Positions 45,925 through 57,523 of a DNA stretch of 64,000 bases are shown here, piece by piece. The position numbers and the translations under genes were made by a program. Origin of the DNA: Pseudomonas sp. P5_109 (GTDB lineage: Bacteria; Pseudomonadota; Gammaproteobacteria; Pseudomonadales; Pseudomonadaceae); contig NZ_CP125380.1 in the NCBI RefSeq assembly GCF_034009455.1, positions 3,547,501-3,611,500 of the forward strand, read 5' to 3'. Position 1 is the stretch's first letter. Each line of letters starts with the position of its first letter. Below the pieces are notes generated by a model. The model did not search any database. It had not been told where the DNA came from and saw only the letters and a program-made list of their open reading frames with translations.

Positions 45925-47832
45925 TCAGGGCTCGTTGCGCCGGGCCAACGCACTGTCCAGGCGAATCTGCCGTCGATCGCCAAAACGCCGGGTCAGGCCG
46001 ATACGATCAAAGTACTCCAGTATCTGAATACTGCGCTTGCGCCCCAGGCCCACCGCATCACGAAACGCCGTCACCTGGATCACCGGGTTGGCGTCCGCCA
46101 GTTGCAACAGCATAGCCGCCAATTGGTGGATCATGCTGTCGGTGTAAAACAGATCGCGGACCACTTGATGGAGCAGCCCCAGCCGGGCCATTTTGAGCAG
46201 CAATGCGCGGGCGGTAGCCTCCTCATGCCCGAGGTTGCGCACCCAGGGCGGGTCGAAACCGGCTTGGTCGAACAACGGTTGCAAGCGTTGCCACAAGGCT
46301 TGATCTTCTTCGCTCAAGCGCACCTGATGTTCGGGCAGGTGCAACCACGGCCCTCTGCTGGCAATAGCGCCACTGGCCAGCAGTTCATCGAGCAGGCTGA
46401 TAAACCTCGGGCGCTCCAGCGTGCTGCCGGCAAATCGGCGCAGGCGATCGCGGTCTGGCCCCATTTGATCCGGTTCGAGCTGATGAAAGCGTGCGAGGTG
46501 TTCCAGCACTGCGGCCTTCAAGGTTTCCCAACGACTCGTACTGAACAGCACCGCGCCTTGGCGGATGTCGATCAAGCGCACGCCAGCGGGCAACACCCAA
46601 CGGTCGCGCGGGCGGTTGAATTGCCGCTCCAGGCGCTGCGGATCGAACCCGGTGTCGCTGTGGGCCAGCAAGGCCGGCAGTACCTCTTCCAGGCCGGCGC
46701 TGTTCGCCAGCTCGGCCAGTTGCGCCAGCCGTTCCGGACTGCGGCGCTGGCGTGTCGGGGCAAACGGATCGAGCACCCGGCCGCCGCCCAGCGTGCGTTG
46801 GGCACTCTGGTCGCGCAGGATCAGCGGATCGCCCTTCACCGCATGCACGGGTGTATTGAGCAGCAGTTGCGCAAACATCCGCCCGCCGGGGGCCAGGCTG
46901 GCGCCCTCCAACAAGGCCACTCGAGCGGTGACGTCCTGGGTGCCGAGGTGCACGTGCACCGGTTGAAAGTGATCGAAGGCCCGGGATTCGCCAGGGAGTA
47001 ACTGCATATCGATGTCCAGGCGCTGGGTGGGCGCATACAAGCCCTCGGCCAGCAACCAGTGACCGCGATGGATGTGCTCCAGCGCCAGCCGATCGGCACT
47101 CAGGTTCAACGCCACGCGCTGGCCGGCACGGGCGCGGTCGGCGGCCTGGTTTTGCGCATGCAGGCCGCGAATGCGCACTGGTTTGCCTTGTGGGCCCAGC
47201 AGCAGGGTATCGCCCACCGCGACCTGGCCGGACAGCGCCGTACCGGTCACCACGATACCGGCCCCGGCCACGCTGAAGGCCCGATCGATCGCCAGGCGAA
47301 AACCACCTTCGGTGCTGCGTTGCGACACCTGCCGTTGTGCGTCGAGCAACGCCTGGCGCAAGGTTTCGACGCCCTCGCCCGTCACGCTCGACAACGCCAG
47401 CAGCGGCGCATCGGCATACGGCCCCGGTGCCAGTAACGCGCCCACCTGCTCACGAACGGCCTGCACCCGGTCGCCGTCGACCCGGTCGCATTTGGTGATG
47501 GCCACCAGCGCCCGGGGAATGCCGAGCAACTCGACAATCGCCAAGTGCTCGCGGGTCTGCGGCATCACCCCGTCATCGGCGGCCACCACCAGCAACACCA
47601 GATCGATACCCTGCGCTCCAGCGAGCATGTTGTGGGTGAAGCGTTCATGCCCAGGAACGTCGATGAAACCGGTCAACTGCGCACCCGGCTCCAGCGCGGC
47701 ATACAGGTAGCCGAGGTCGATGGTCATGCCGCGTTCACGCTCTTCCCGGCGCCGGTCCCCGGCCTGGCCGGTCAGTGCCTGGAGCAGCGCCGTCTTGCCA
47801 TGGTCGATGTGCCCTGCGGTGCCGACGATCAC
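45925..47832 (-). CDS. selB: Selenocysteine-specific elongation factor SelB
   Basis: A 635-residue GTPase. The start is a GTG (V of GRVIVGTAG) that overlaps the selA stop (GTGA) and has GGAGGG upstream, giving [22 protein letters not shown], the normal SelB N-terminus. G motifs: [28 protein letters not shown]-Tu-like domains 2 and 3 follow, and four C-terminal winged helices bind the SECIS hairpin. It delivers Sec-tRNA-Sec to UGA codons. The 3' neighbour is its tRNA. Confidence 0.96.
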   Translation of the reverse strand: MIVGTAGHIDHGKTALLQALTGQAGDRRREERERGMTIDLGYLYAALEPGAQLTGFIDVPGHERFTHNMLAGAQGIDLVLLVVAADDGVMPQTREHLAIVELLGIPRALVAITKCDRVDGDRVQAVREQVGALLAPGPYADAPLLALSSVTGEGVETLRQALLDAQRQVSQRSTEGGFRLAIDRAFSVAGAGIVVTGTALSGQVAVGDTLLLGPQGKPVRIRGLHAQNQAADRARAGQRVALNLSADRLALEHIHRGHWLLAEGLYAPTQRLDIDMQLLPGESRAFDHFQPVHVHLGTQDVTARVALLEGASLAPGGRMFAQLLLNTPVHAVKGDPLILRDQSAQRTLGGGRVLDPFAPTRQRRSPERLAQLAELANSAGLEEVLPALLAHSDTGFDPQRLERQFNRPRDRWVLPAGVRLIDIRQGAVLFSTSRWETLKAAVLEHLARFHQLEPDQMGPDRDRLRRFAGSTLERPRFISLLDELLASGAIASRGPWLHLPEHQVRLSEEDQALWQRLQPLFDQAGFDPPWVRNLGHEEATARALLLKMARLGLLHQVVRDLFYTDSMIHQLAAMLLQLADANPVIQVTAFRDAVGLGRKRSIQILEYFDRIGLTRRFGDRRQIRLDSALARRNEP

Positions 47833-49259
47833 CCTGCCCGGCCCTCCACTTGCAATTGATCGAGTTGCGCCAGCCATGCCGGCTCGTCGTCCAGTTGCCG
47901 CAGGTCCAGCCACAGGGCGTCATCGTCGATACGCCCGAGGACCGCAATCGGCAAGGCGCGCAAGGCTACTTCCAACGTCAACAGCGAGCGCCCGCGCAAG
48001 CGCTTGGATGTCAGTGGGCGCAGACACAGCGCGGCGCTGGCCAGCCGCGCTACCGGTTGGCTGCCGCTGCCGATCATGCCCAGTGCCGGCATGGCGCTGA
48101 CGCTCCAGCCATTGCCCAGCACCCGGGCCAGCGCTGGCTGCAAGCGCTCGGCCTGGGCGAGGATATCGGCCTGTGGCCGGGTCAACAGGCGCAGGCTCGG
48201 CAAGCGCTCGGCCAGTCGCTCCGGGTTGCGATACAGACCCAACACCGCTTCCAGCGCAGCCAGGGTCATTTTGTCGACCCGCAGCGCACGCTTGAGCGGG
48301 TTCTTCTTGATCCTGGCGATCAGTTCCTTGCGGCCGACAATCAGCCCGGCTTGCGGCCCACCGAGCAGTTTGTCGCCACTGAAGGTGACGATGTCCGCGC
48401 CATCGAGCAGCGCCTGGCGTACCGTCGGTTCGGCGGGCAAACCCCAACGGGTCAAGTCCAGCAGGCTGCCGCTGCCGAGGTCTTCGAGCAGCGGCAGACC
48501 GTGCAGGTGGGCCAGTTGCGCCAGTTCGGCGGTCGGCACGCTCGTGGTGAAGCCCTGGATGCTGTAGTTGCTGGCATGCACGCGCATGATCAAACCACTG
48601 CGCGGGCCGATCGCGGCCTCGTAGTCGCGGGCATGGGTGCGGTTGGTGGTGCCGACCTCATGCAGCTTCACCCCGGCGCGGGCCATGATGTCGGGGATGC
48701 GGAAGGCGCCGCCGATTTCAATCAGTTCGCCCCGGGAAATAATCCCTTCCTTGCGCGCGCCCAGGCTGTTGAGGCTCAAGAGGACCGCGGCAGCATTGTT
48801 GTTGACCACAGTCACGGCTTCGGCGCCGGTCAGTTCGCGGATCAGGCCCTCGATCAGGTCGTCGCGATCTCCGCGCTTGCCGCTGCGCAAGTCAAATTCG
48901 AGGTTGAGCGGATAGCGCGCGGCCATTTGCACCGCTTCAATCGCCTCTTCGGGCAACAGCGCGCGGCCGAGGTTGGTGTGCAAGACCGTGCCGGTGAGGT
49001 TGAACACCCTGCGTACATGGCTGCGATGCTGCACTGCCAATCGCTCGCCGACCCTGCCCGCCAGTACCTCAGGGCTGACTTCAACCGCTTCGAGCAAACC
49101 CTGCCGTACCCCTTCGCGCAATTCATCCAGCAATAGCCGCAAGGCACCCAGCAACGTGTCGCGTCCATAGCGCTCGGCCAGTGGCAGGCACGCGGGATGA
49201 CGCAACAGACTGTCAATGGAAGGTAGACGCAGGGGTTGGCTGGCACCGCGTGCAGACAT
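47829..49259 (-). CDS. selA: L-seryl-tRNA(Sec) selenium transferase SelA
   Basis: A 476-residue PLP enzyme. [17 protein letters not shown] near residue 88 and [16 protein letters not shown] near 150 are family motifs; the PLP lysine lies in [17 protein letters not shown] near residue 297. It converts Ser-tRNA-Sec to Sec-tRNA-Sec with selenophosphate. The selenophosphate synthase gene selD is not in the window. The stop overlaps the selB start. Confidence 0.97.
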   Translation of the reverse strand: MSARGASQPLRLPSIDSLLRHPACLPLAERYGRDTLLGALRLLLDELREGVRQGLLEAVEVSPEVLAGRVGERLAVQHRSHVRRVFNLTGTVLHTNLGRALLPEEAIEAVQMAARYPLNLEFDLRSGKRGDRDDLIEGLIRELTGAEAVTVVNNNAAAVLLSLNSLGARKEGIISRGELIEIGGAFRIPDIMARAGVKLHEVGTTNRTHARDYEAAIGPRSGLIMRVHASNYSIQGFTTSVPTAELAQLAHLHGLPLLEDLGSGSLLDLTRWGLPAEPTVRQALLDGADIVTFSGDKLLGGPQAGLIVGRKELIARIKKNPLKRALRVDKMTLAALEAVLGLYRNPERLAERLPSLRLLTRPQADILAQAERLQPALARVLGNGWSVSAMPALGMIGSGSQPVARLASAALCLRPLTSKRLRGRSLLTLEVALRALPIAVLGRIDDDALWLDLRQLDDEPAWLAQLDQLQVEGRAG

Positions 49260-49310
49260 CTGGCGCTCCTGAAAACGAATGGCCGTCGCGCCAGAGTGTA
49301 GACGCTGCGG

Positions 49311-50237
49311 TTACTCGTCTCCCGGTGCCAGCAACAGATTGGGTGCCAGGCGCTGATAACCGTCCTGCGCCAGGCGCATGTCGAGCATCAGGCTGGACAG
49401 GTCCGCCGACAACGCCTCAGCGTCCGCATCGTTCTCCAGATAGAGCAACTTCAGATAGCTGTTGCAACCGGGGCAGACTTCGGCGCGCAACGGCGCCTGG
49501 TTGGCGGCATGGCGGTCATCTTCCAGGCTGAGGTATTCCAGGCCCTTGCTCTGCTCGCAATACACGCACTTGACCCGCACCACATGCCACTCGCAGGCAC
49601 ACAGCGAACAGACCAGATAACGCAAGCCATTGTGCTTGCCGCGATGGCGGATGACCCCGGCCATGGCCGGCGAGCCACAGGCCGGGCACTGGCTGAGGCT
49701 GTCGCCGGGGGTCAGTTGCAGATTGGGCGTGCTCAACAGCCAGTGGCTCCAGGCGGTTTGCAACGCCGCGCCGAGAAACGGCACCAACGCCGCCGGCACC
49801 AGCGAATACTGGCCGCTGACCAACGCCACCGCCCATGCGCGGCGTTGCCCGGCACTGGCCAGGCGCAAGGTTTGTACGGCATCGGCCACGGCGGATGGCG
49901 ACGGTGCGCGATAGCGCTGCAGCAAGGCATCGAGGTAAAGCTGCCAATCATCTTCACGCGCCAGGCTGTCGGCCGCGAACGGCGGCAAGCCGTGTTGCTG
50001 GCATAACTCGATGCGTTGTCGGTCAAGGGGTTCGCTTGAGGGCGGGTCGTCCAGCACCTGTTGCTGCACCCGGCACAATCCGGCAATCAGGCGCAGGTAA
50101 TCGGCCAGCGCGTACCCTTCGGTCAGTTGCTCCAGCCGTTGGGCGCGCAGGCTGAACAGGTTATGCGGTGGCATGTACAGAAACGGCGGTGAACTGGCCG
50201 CCGCTTCGATTTCTCCGGGTTCGAGGATGGTTGGCAA
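49311..50237 (-). CDS. fdhE: Formate dehydrogenase accessory protein FdhE
   Basis: A 308-residue protein with the four CxxC metal sites of FdhE: CPACGSPAM, CSLCACEW, CVYCEQ and CPGCNSY in the C-terminal half. It binds the FDH-N/O apoenzyme and is needed for its maturation. It begins 3 bases after the fdnI stop, in the conserved Pseudomonas order. Confidence 0.95.
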   Translation of the reverse strand: MPTILEPGEIEAAASSPPFLYMPPHNLFSLRAQRLEQLTEGYALADYLRLIAGLCRVQQQVLDDPPSSEPLDRQRIELCQQHGLPPFAADSLAREDDWQLYLDALLQRYRAPSPSAVADAVQTLRLASAGQRRAWAVALVSGQYSLVPAALVPFLGAALQTAWSHWLLSTPNLQLTPGDSLSQCPACGSPAMAGVIRHRGKHNGLRYLVCSLCACEWHVVRVKCVYCEQSKGLEYLSLEDDRHAANQAPLRAEVCPGCNSYLKLLYLENDADAEALSADLSSLMLDMRLAQDGYQRLAPNLLLAPGDE

Positions 50238-50240
50238 ATG

Positions 50241-50906
50241 TCAGCCCTTCTTGGTGATCGGTCGCGAGGGAGCTTCGTCGCGGGTCTCATCTTGAGTCAC
50301 TTGGCGATACCAGAGTTCGTGGTGTTTTTTCGCCCAACCGCGGCTGACCCAGCCATGCACCATGGCGCTGACGGAGCCCTTGATCCAGATGCCTGCGTAA
50401 ATGTGGATGATGATGCTCAGAATCAGCACAAACCCGGCCAGTGCGTGCAACAGCATGGCCCAACGGATCACGGTAATGCCGAAATAAGCGCTGAAATACG
50501 CACGCCAGATCACCAGCCCGGTGAATAACAGCCCCAGCATGCACAGCAGTAAAGTCCAGAACAGCAGCTTCTGCCCGGGGTTGTACTTGCCGATGGGCGG
50601 GACGCCCTCCTCCTGGTTCAGCATCACCCGGTCGATGTGCTTGAGCCAAAGCCGATCGTTGGTGATGAAGTAGTTGGCGCGCCAAAAGCGAATCACCAGG
50701 CCAAGGAACAACAGGAACATCAGCACGCCCATGAACGGATGCAGGATGCGTGTCCATGGCCCGCCGCCGAACAGGTTGCTCAGCCAGAACAGCGCCGGGT
50801 GGAACAGCGCCAGCCCGGACAACCCGGCCATGAAAAACAGAATCGCCACCAGCCAGTGATTGGTGCGCTGGTTGCTGGTGTAGCGCAGGATCGTCTTGTT
50901 GCTCAT
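50241..50906 (-). CDS. fdnI: Formate dehydrogenase cytochrome b556 subunit (gamma)
   Basis: A 221-residue membrane protein with four helices. Haem-ligand histidines lie in [30 protein letters not shown] and [21 protein letters not shown]. It anchors the periplasmic alpha-beta dimer and passes electrons to quinone. The start overlaps the fdnH stop by 4 bases. Confidence 0.95.
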   Translation of the reverse strand: MSNKTILRYTSNQRTNHWLVAILFFMAGLSGLALFHPALFWLSNLFGGGPWTRILHPFMGVLMFLLFLGLVIRFWRANYFITNDRLWLKHIDRVMLNQEEGVPPIGKYNPGQKLLFWTLLLCMLGLLFTGLVIWRAYFSAYFGITVIRWAMLLHALAGFVLILSIIIHIYAGIWIKGSVSAMVHGWVSRGWAKKHHELWYRQVTQDETRDEAPSRPITKKG

Positions 50907-51838
50907 GGCCTGCCCTCCCCACGGGGATCGAAGGTGTGCACCGACGGATCGACTTCATGCACGGCGTTGTCTTGCGGCTCCGGATGCTCATCCTCTTCGA
51001 CGATTTGCGGCCCGACGCGCACGTAGTGGAAGAACCCGGCCAGCACCGCCGCGCCCATGGCCAGCAGCGCCAGTGGTTTGCTGATGCCTTTCCACAACCC
51101 CACCAACGGACTGATCGCCGGGTGATCGGGCAGGCCGGCGTACAGTCTTGGCGTATCGGCGTGGTGCAACACGTACATCACGTGGGTGCCACCCACGCCT
51201 TCGGGATCGTACAGGCCGGCGTTCTCAAAGCCCCGGCTCTTGAGGTCGACGATGCGCTCGGCGGCATGCTCCTTCATGTCGTCCTTGGAGCCGAACACGA
51301 TGGCACCGGTCGGGCAGGTTTTCACGCAGGCCGGTTCCAGCCCTACCGCCACCCGGTCCGAGCACAAGGTGCACTTGTAGGCCTTGTGATCCTTCTGCGA
51401 GATCCGTGGAATGTTGAACGGACACCCGGTGATGCAGTAGCCGCAGCCGATGCAATGGTCCTGATCGAAATCGACGATACCGTTGGCGTGCTTGATGATC
51501 GCCCCGGGGCTGGGGCACGCCGCCAGGCAACCGGGTTCGGCGCAATGCATGCAGCCATCCTTGCGGATCAGCCATTCGAGGTTGCCGGCGTCGGTCTCGT
51601 GCTCGGTGAAGCGCATCAAGGTCCAGGTTTCTGCGCTGAGGTCCTGCGGGTTGTCGTAGGTACCATGGTTGTGGCCGACTTCGTCGCGCAGCTCGTTCCA
51701 TTCCGAGCAGGCAACCTGGCAGGCCTTGCAGCCGATGCATTTGGTGGTGTCGATCAGCTTGGCGACTTCCTCCATGCCGCGCACCGAGGGCGCGGGTGTG
51801 GTGGTGGCCGAGCGGGCAATGATGTCTTGGCTGGCCAT
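50903..51838 (-). CDS. fdnH: Formate dehydrogenase iron-sulfur subunit (beta)
   Basis: A 311-residue protein with four [4Fe-4S] cysteine clusters: [48 protein letters not shown] and [23 protein letters not shown]-terminal membrane helix ([19 protein letters not shown]) anchors it. It links the molybdopterin subunit to cytochrome b. It directly abuts fdnG. Confidence 0.96.
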   Translation of the reverse strand: MASQDIIARSATTTPAPSVRGMEEVAKLIDTTKCIGCKACQVACSEWNELRDEVGHNHGTYDNPQDLSAETWTLMRFTEHETDAGNLEWLIRKDGCMHCAEPGCLAACPSPGAIIKHANGIVDFDQDHCIGCGYCITGCPFNIPRISQKDHKAYKCTLCSDRVAVGLEPACVKTCPTGAIVFGSKDDMKEHAAERIVDLKSRGFENAGLYDPEGVGGTHVMYVLHHADTPRLYAGLPDHPAISPLVGLWKGISKPLALLAMGAAVLAGFFHYVRVGPQIVEEDEHPEPQDNAVHEVDPSVHTFDPRGEGRP

Positions 51839-54800
51839 TTAGACTTTCTCCACGTTGACCAGGAATGACTTGGATTCCGGGGTCTGGGTGTTGCCATCGC
51901 CGAGGAACGGCACCAGGGTGTTGGTCAGGTAACCGTGCCGCGTGAGGCCGGTAAACCCCCAGTGCAGCGGAATGCCGATCTGGTGCACCACCTGATTGTT
52001 GACCTGCAGCGGCCGAATCCGCTTGGTCACCACCGCTACCGCTTCAATGAAGCCACGCTTGCTGCTGACCCGTACCCGGTCGCCCGCGGCGATGCCTTTT
52101 TCCTTGGCCAGTACTTCGCCGATTTCCACGAACTGCTCGGGCTGGGCAATCGCGTTGAGCTTGCAGTGCTTGCTCCAGAAGTGGAAATGCTCGGTCAGCC
52201 GGTAACTGGTGGCGGCGTACGGGTAGTCCTTGGCCACGCCGAGGGAATCCCAGACCGAATCGAAGATCCGCGCCGCCGGGTTGCTGGTGGCTTTCTTGTT
52301 GTTCGGGTGCAGCGGGTTGATCCCGATTGGCGTTTCGAATGGCTCGTAGTGCTCGGGGAACGGGCCTTCGTTCATCTTGTCGACGGCGAAGAACCGCGCC
52401 ACGCCCTCGGGGTTCATGATGAACGGGTTCATCCCGGCTTCCGGCGGCACGTCGGCCTTGTAGTCCGGCACGTCGGTGCCAGCCCAGGCTTTGCCGTTCC
52501 ACCACACCAGGCGTTTTTTCGGGTCCCATGGCTTGCCTTGCAGGTCGGCCGAGGCGCGGTTGTAGAGAATCCGCCGGTTGGCCGGCCAGGCCCAGGCCCA
52601 GCCTTGGTGTTGATGCATGCCGTAAGGATCGGCATTGTCGCGCCGGGCCATCTGGTTGCCGAGTTCGGTCCAGCTGCCACAGAAAATCCAGCAGCCGGAC
52701 GCGGTGCTGCCATCGTCCTTGAGCTGGCCGAAACCGGCCAACTGCGCGTTGGCCTTGATCGCAGCGCCCGTGGCGTCGGTAAAGTCCGCCGTGGCTGAGC
52801 CGTTGATTTCCTTGGCCAGTTCTTCCGGCGAAGGTTCTTCGGGGATCTTGTACGGCCACGTCAACTTGAGCAGAGGGTCGGGAAACTTGCCGCCATTGGC
52901 CTGGTAGCGCTGGCGCAGACGCAGGAACAATTCGCTCATGATCCGAATGTCGGTGCGAGCTTCGCCAGGGCCGTCGGCGCCCTTCCAGTGCCATTGCAGC
53001 CAGCGGCTGCTGTTGACCAGCGAGCCGTCCTCCTCGGCAAAGCAGGTAGTGGGCAGGCGAATCACTTCGGTCTGGATGTCGGCGCTCTTGACATCGTTAT
53101 ACGGCCCGACCTTTTGCCAGAACTCCGAGGTCTCGGTGGCCAGCGGGTCCATCACCACCAGCCACTTCAGCTTGGCCAGCGCCAGCATCACGCGGTTTTT
53201 GTCCGGCAGTGCAGCGATAGGGTTGAACCCTTGGCACATGTAGCCGTTGACCTTGCCTTGCCCCATCAGATCGAACACCTTGAGGATGTCGTATTGGGGG
53301 ATGTCCAGCTTCGGCAGGTAGTCGTAGGCCCAATTGTTCTCGACCGTGGCATTGGCGCCGTACCAGGACTTCATCAGGCTGACGTGGAACTTGCCGTAGT
53401 TCTGCCAATAGGACAACTGCCCCGGGCGCAACGGTTTCTGCGTGCGCTTGACGATGTAGGCGTTGTAATCCTGTTCGGCATCGCCCGGCAGCGTGAGGTA
53501 GCCCGGCAGTGAGTTGGACAACAGCCCAAGGTCCGTCAGCCCCTGGATGTTGGAGTGGCCGCGCAAGGCATTCACGCCCCCGCCCGGCATGCCGACGTTA
53601 CCCAGCAACAGTTGCACCATCGCCGCGCTGCGGATGATCTGCGCGCCGATCGAGTGCTGGGTCCAGCCCAGCGCATAGAGGATGGTCATGGTCTTGCCGG
53701 GTTGCGAGCAAGTGGCGATCTCGTCCCAGATCTTCTGCATGGCATCGACCGGCATGCCGCAGATCTGGCTCGCCAGGTCGATGTTGTAGCGGCTGTAGTG
53801 CTGCTTCATCAATTGATAGACGCAGCGTGGGTCCTGCAAAGTCGGATCGACCTTGGCAAAACCGTCCTCGCCGAGTTCATAACCCCAGCCGGATTTATCG
53901 GTGTACAGGCGTTTTTCGGCGTCATAGCCGCTGAAGATCCCGTCCTCGAAGCCATAGCCGGCCCTGACGATGAACGACACGTCGGTGTAGTTGCGCACGT
54001 ATTCGTGCTGGATCTTGTCCTCGGTCAGCAGGAAATTGATCAACCCGCCCATGAAGGCGATGTCGGTGCCGGTACGGATCGGCGCGTAGTAGTCGGCCAC
54101 CGAGGCGGTCCGGGTAAAACGCGGGTCGACCACGATCAGCCGCGCCTTGTTGTGCGCCTTGGCTTCGGTCACCCATTTGAAGCCGCACGGATGCGCTTCT
54201 GCTGCGTTGCCGCCCATCACCAGGACCAGATTCGCGTTGGCGATATCGGTCCAGGTATTGGTCATGGCACCACGGCCGTACGTCGGGGCAAGACTTGCCA
54301 CCGTCGGGCCGTGTCAGACACGCGCCTGGTTATCAAACCCCAGCATGCCGAGACTGCGCACCACCTTGTGGGTGATGTAGCCGGCTTCGTTGGACGCCGC
54401 CGAGGCCGCGAGGAAACCGGTGGTCAGCCAGCGGTTCACTGTTTGGCCCTGGGCATTTTTCTCGATGAAATTGGCGTCACGGTCGGCCTTCATCAGGTCG
54501 GCGACGCGATCGAGCGCTTCATCCCAGGAAATGCGGGTCCACTCAGTGCTGCCGGGTTTACGCACCTGCGGATATTGCAGGCGCCCGGGACTGTGTATGA
54601 AGTCCAGCAGGCCCGCGCCTTTGGGGCAAAGGGTGCCGCGGTTGACCGGGTGGTCGGCGTCACCTTCGATATGGATGATGTTTTGCGCGACATTCTTGGC
54701 CGTATCGCCCTGGCTGTACATGATCAAGCCGCAACCGACCGAGCAATACGGGCAGGTGTTGCGGGTTTCATGGGTGTGGGCGAGCTTGAAATGACGCACC

Positions 54801-54904
54801 TGTTCGGCAAAGGCAAGCGTCGGGGCCATGCCCAACGCACCCAGGCTAGAGCCTGCAAGGCCGATACCGGCGACCTTGAAGAACTGACGACGGCTGAGAT
54901 CCAT
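51839..54904 (-). CDS. fdnG: Formate dehydrogenase major subunit with selenocysteine (UGA at 54314-54316)
   Basis: A 1021-residue molybdo-bis-MGD enzyme if UGA is read as Sec. The Tat signal MDLSRRQFFKVAG leads the precursor to the periplasm. A [4Fe-4S] cluster is bound by CPYCSVGCG (C51, C54, C58) and a later LCPKG cysteine. The frame is interrupted once by TGA at codon 197, in the context DNQARV-U-HGPTVASLAPTYGRG, the catalytic Sec site of FDH-N/O. The codons after it form a SECIS-type hairpin. It oxidises formate to CO2 and feeds electrons to FdnH. This is not a pseudogene: tRNA-Sec, SelA and SelB are encoded downstream. Confidence 0.97.
54271..54316 (-). other. SECIS element directing UGA decoding in fdnG
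   Basis: Immediately after the TGA the message can fold into a stem with an apical GGC-AAGTCTT-GCC loop, the sequence GCAAGTCTTGC being that of E. coli fdhF/fdnG SECIS hairpins. SelB recognises this structure and recruits Sec-tRNA-Sec. The exact stem boundaries are estimated. Confidence 0.85.
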
Positions 54905-55066
54905 CGTGCACTCCTGATCAGGTGGGACCCGGTACGTGGCCGGGCCTTTTTGAACAAACACGGTTTCGGCAGTCTGGCTGCCGACACTAAAAACTTTAGT
55001 CAATGCTGTCGAATTCACCATGACAGCCGACCGTCGGCCCCTCTGCCCGGGGTTGATACAAAACCT

Positions 55067-55154
55067 GTGGGAGCGGGCTTGCTCGCGAATGCGGTGTGTC
55101 AGTCAGCATTGATGTCGGCTGACACGCCCTCTTCGCGAGCAAGCCCGCTCCCAC
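55067..55154. repeat. BIME-like inverted repeat between fdnG and patB
   Basis: Two perfect 23-base arms (GTGGGAGCGGGCTTGCTCGC... at 55067-55089, complement at 55132-55154) flank a 42-base centre that itself contains a GTGTCAG/CTGACAC inverted repeat. It occupies the divergent region between the formate dehydrogenase operon and patB. Confidence 0.9.
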
Positions 55155-55227
55155 TGGGGGGGTGTGCAGACTTGCTTGCGCGCTTATCATGGCCGGCATG
55201 ATTAACCCCGCCTTCACGAGATCCCGC

Positions 55228-56382
55228 ATGACTTTCGATTTTGATCAGGTGTTCGACCGCCACCACACCGGCAGCACCAAGTGGAGCCGCTACCCGGCCG
55301 ATGTGTTGCCGATGTGGGTCGCCGACATGGATTTCGCCGCGCCGCCGGTGATCGTCCAGGCCCTGCAAAAACGCCTGGAACACCCGATGGTCGGCTACAG
55401 CGTGGCCCAGGATGACCTGCGCGAGGCCATCGTCGCCGACCTCTGGAACAAGTACGCCTGGCGCGTCGAACCGCAAGAGCTGATCTTCCTGCCGGGCGTC
55501 GAGTCGGGCTTCAACATGGCGTTGAAGGCCCTGGTGCAGGCGCCGCAGAACGTCGTCGTGCAGGTGCCCAACTACCCTCCGCTGCGCCACGCCCCCGGGC
55601 ATTGGGGCCTGAACAAGGTCGAACTGAGTTTCGATGTGCAAGCCGATGGCACCTACACGACGCCACTGGATACCTTGAGCCAGTCGTTGCAAGGTGGCGG
55701 CGCGTTGCTCCTGAGCAACCCGCACAACCCGCTGGGCAAGGCCTTCCCCCGCGCAGAGCTGCAAGCCATTGCCGACATTTGCCTTGAGCAGGATGCCTGG
55801 ATCATTTCCGACGAGATCCACGCCGAGTTGTGCTTCGACGGCCGCACACACATTCCGATGGCCACCTTGAGCCCGCAAGTGGCCCAGCGCACCATCACGC
55901 TGATGTCGGCGAGCAAGGCCTACAACATCGCCGGCCTGAAGACCTCGTTCATGATCATCCAGGACCGCCACCTGCGCGAGAAGGTCAACCACGCCCGTTG
56001 CGGCATGGTCGACAGCGTCAATCCGCTGGGCATGGAAGCCACCCGCGTCGCCTACAGCGAAGCCGCGCCCTGGCTGGCCGAGCTGAAGACCTATTTGCAA
56101 GGTAACCGCGATTTCCTCGCCGAGGCCGTGCGCACTCGTCTGCCGGGCGTCACCATGAACCTGCCGCAAAGCACCTACCTCGCCTGGCTCGACTGCACGG
56201 CCCTGGGCCTGGACAATCCGCAACAGTTCTTCCTCGAACAGGCCAAGGTCGGTTTGAGCGCCGGCCTGGACTTCGGCGATGACTGCCAGCAGTTCGTGCG
56301 CCTGAACTTCGGCTGCCCACGGTCGTTGCTGGAAGAAGGCATTGCGCGGATGGAGCGCAGCTTGCGCAATCTCAAGGCCTGA
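55228..56382 (+). CDS. patB: PatB/MalY-type aminotransferase (cystathionine beta-lyase-like)
   Basis: A 384-residue class I/II PLP enzyme. It starts MTFDFDQVFDRHHTGSTKW, with WVADMDFAAPPVI near residue 30 as in PatB/MalY. SNPHNPLGKAF, IISDEIHAEL and the PLP lysine in MSASKAYNIAGLK (near residue 230) follow. These enzymes cleave C-S bonds in cystathionine or cysteine conjugates. An upstream ATG at 55198 would add 10 residues. Neither neighbour explains its pathway. Confidence 0.9.
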   Translation: MTFDFDQVFDRHHTGSTKWSRYPADVLPMWVADMDFAAPPVIVQALQKRLEHPMVGYSVAQDDLREAIVADLWNKYAWRVEPQELIFLPGVESGFNMALKALVQAPQNVVVQVPNYPPLRHAPGHWGLNKVELSFDVQADGTYTTPLDTLSQSLQGGGALLLSNPHNPLGKAFPRAELQAIADICLEQDAWIISDEIHAELCFDGRTHIPMATLSPQVAQRTITLMSASKAYNIAGLKTSFMIIQDRHLREKVNHARCGMVDSVNPLGMEATRVAYSEAAPWLAELKTYLQGNRDFLAEAVRTRLPGVTMNLPQSTYLAWLDCTALGLDNPQQFFLEQAKVGLSAGLDFGDDCQQFVRLNFGCPRSLLEEGIARMERSLRNLKA

Positions 56383-56390
56383 TCGATCCC

Positions 56391-56490
56391 TGTAGGAGCG
56401 GGCTTGCCCGCGATGGACTCAAGAGCGCCGCGTTTATTCAGCAAACACGCGTTATCGTTAGCGACCATCGCGAGCGAGCTCGCTCCTACA
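56391..56490. repeat. Single BIME after patB
   Basis: TGTAGGAGCGGGCTTGCCCG and the inverted GAGCGAGCTCGCTCCTACA flank a spacer with GCGTTATCGTTAGCGACCATCGC, the same class as in the 117-bp arrays but in reverse orientation. Confidence 0.88.
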
Positions 56491-56588
56491 GGGAGATTGG
56501 TGTTTTTCCGATATCGAAAATCCAGTCGAACTCCAGCCAAAACGCCAGGGTCAACCTTCTGACACCCTGGCCTCGAGACTGGAGATCG

Positions 56589-57449
56589 ATGATGACCGAC
56601 TATCCAAAACCGCCCTTCCCCAAACAACATCAGCCGGTTCCCGGCACTCAGCGCACCATGGACCCCGTTCCGGATTGCGGCGAGCATTCCTATAAGGGCA
56701 CCGGTCGCCTGGCCGACAAAATCGCCTTGATCACCGGCGGCGACAGCGGCATTGGCCGTGCGGTCGCCATCGCCTTCGCCCGTGAAGGCGCCGATGTGGC
56801 CATCGCCTACCTCAACGAACATGAAGACGCCGAGGCAACCGCGCACTGGATCGAACAGGCCGGCCGTCAGTGCCTGTTGCTGCCGGGAGACCTGGCGCAA
56901 AAGGCACACTGCCAGGCCCTGGTGGAGAAAACCGTGGAGCGCTTTGGCCGCATCGACGTACTGGTCAACAATGCCGCGTACCAGATGACGCATGACAGCC
57001 TCGAAGACATATCGGACGAGGAATGGGTGATGACCTTCGACGTCAACATCACCGCCATCTTCCGGATCTGCCAGGCAGCCCTGAAACACATGAAGCCCGG
57101 CAGTTCGATCATCAACACCAGTTCGGTCAATTCCGACCTGCCGAACCCGACACTGCTGGCCTACGCCACCACCAAGGGCGCGATCGCCAATTTCAGCGCC
57201 GGCCTCGGGCAAATGCTTGGGCCCAGGAACATCCGCGTCAACAGCGTCGCCCCCGGACCGATCTGGACGCCGTTGATCGTCTCGACCATGCCTGAGGAGA
57301 CGGTACAGAACTTCGGCGCCAACACCTCCCTTGGGCGGCCGGGCCAACCCGTGGAAGTCGCGCCGATCTACGTGCTGCTGGCCTCGGATGAGGCCAGTTA
57401 CATCACCGGCCAGCGCTACGGCGTCACCGGCGGCAAACCGATCCTGTGA
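56589..57449 (+). CDS. SDR oxidoreductase (general-stress-protein 39/YghA-like)
   Basis: A 286-residue SDR with an N-terminal extension (PFPKQHQPVPGTQRTMDPVPD) typical of the YghA/GSP39 subgroup. The cofactor loop ITGGDSGIGRAVAI lies near residue 48, NNAAYQ near 127, catalytic YATTK near 192 and GPIWTPLI follows. It probably reduces aldehydes or ketones under stress. GGAGA precedes tandem ATG codons (56589 and 56592). Confidence 0.9.
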   Translation: MMTDYPKPPFPKQHQPVPGTQRTMDPVPDCGEHSYKGTGRLADKIALITGGDSGIGRAVAIAFAREGADVAIAYLNEHEDAEATAHWIEQAGRQCLLLPGDLAQKAHCQALVEKTVERFGRIDVLVNNAAYQMTHDSLEDISDEEWVMTFDVNITAIFRICQAALKHMKPGSSIINTSSVNSDLPNPTLLAYATTKGAIANFSAGLGQMLGPRNIRVNSVAPGPIWTPLIVSTMPEETVQNFGANTSLGRPGQPVEVAPIYVLLASDEASYITGQRYGVTGGKPIL

Positions 57450-57523
57450 CCGCATCGAAAAATTGAACCGGCGACGTCCTCCGGCGCTCCACAGCGTATA
57501 GACACTGATCGCTGGAGGTCGTC

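Noticed and set aside
45925..47913. Longer SelB starting upstream of the GTG
   Set aside because: The extra 27 residues lie inside selA coding sequence and the family N-terminus begins at the GTG with a good ribosome site.
51839..54301. fdnG as two genes or a pseudogene
   Set aside because: The single in-frame TGA lies at the known Sec position, a SECIS-like hairpin follows, and selA, selB and tRNA-Sec are adjacent.
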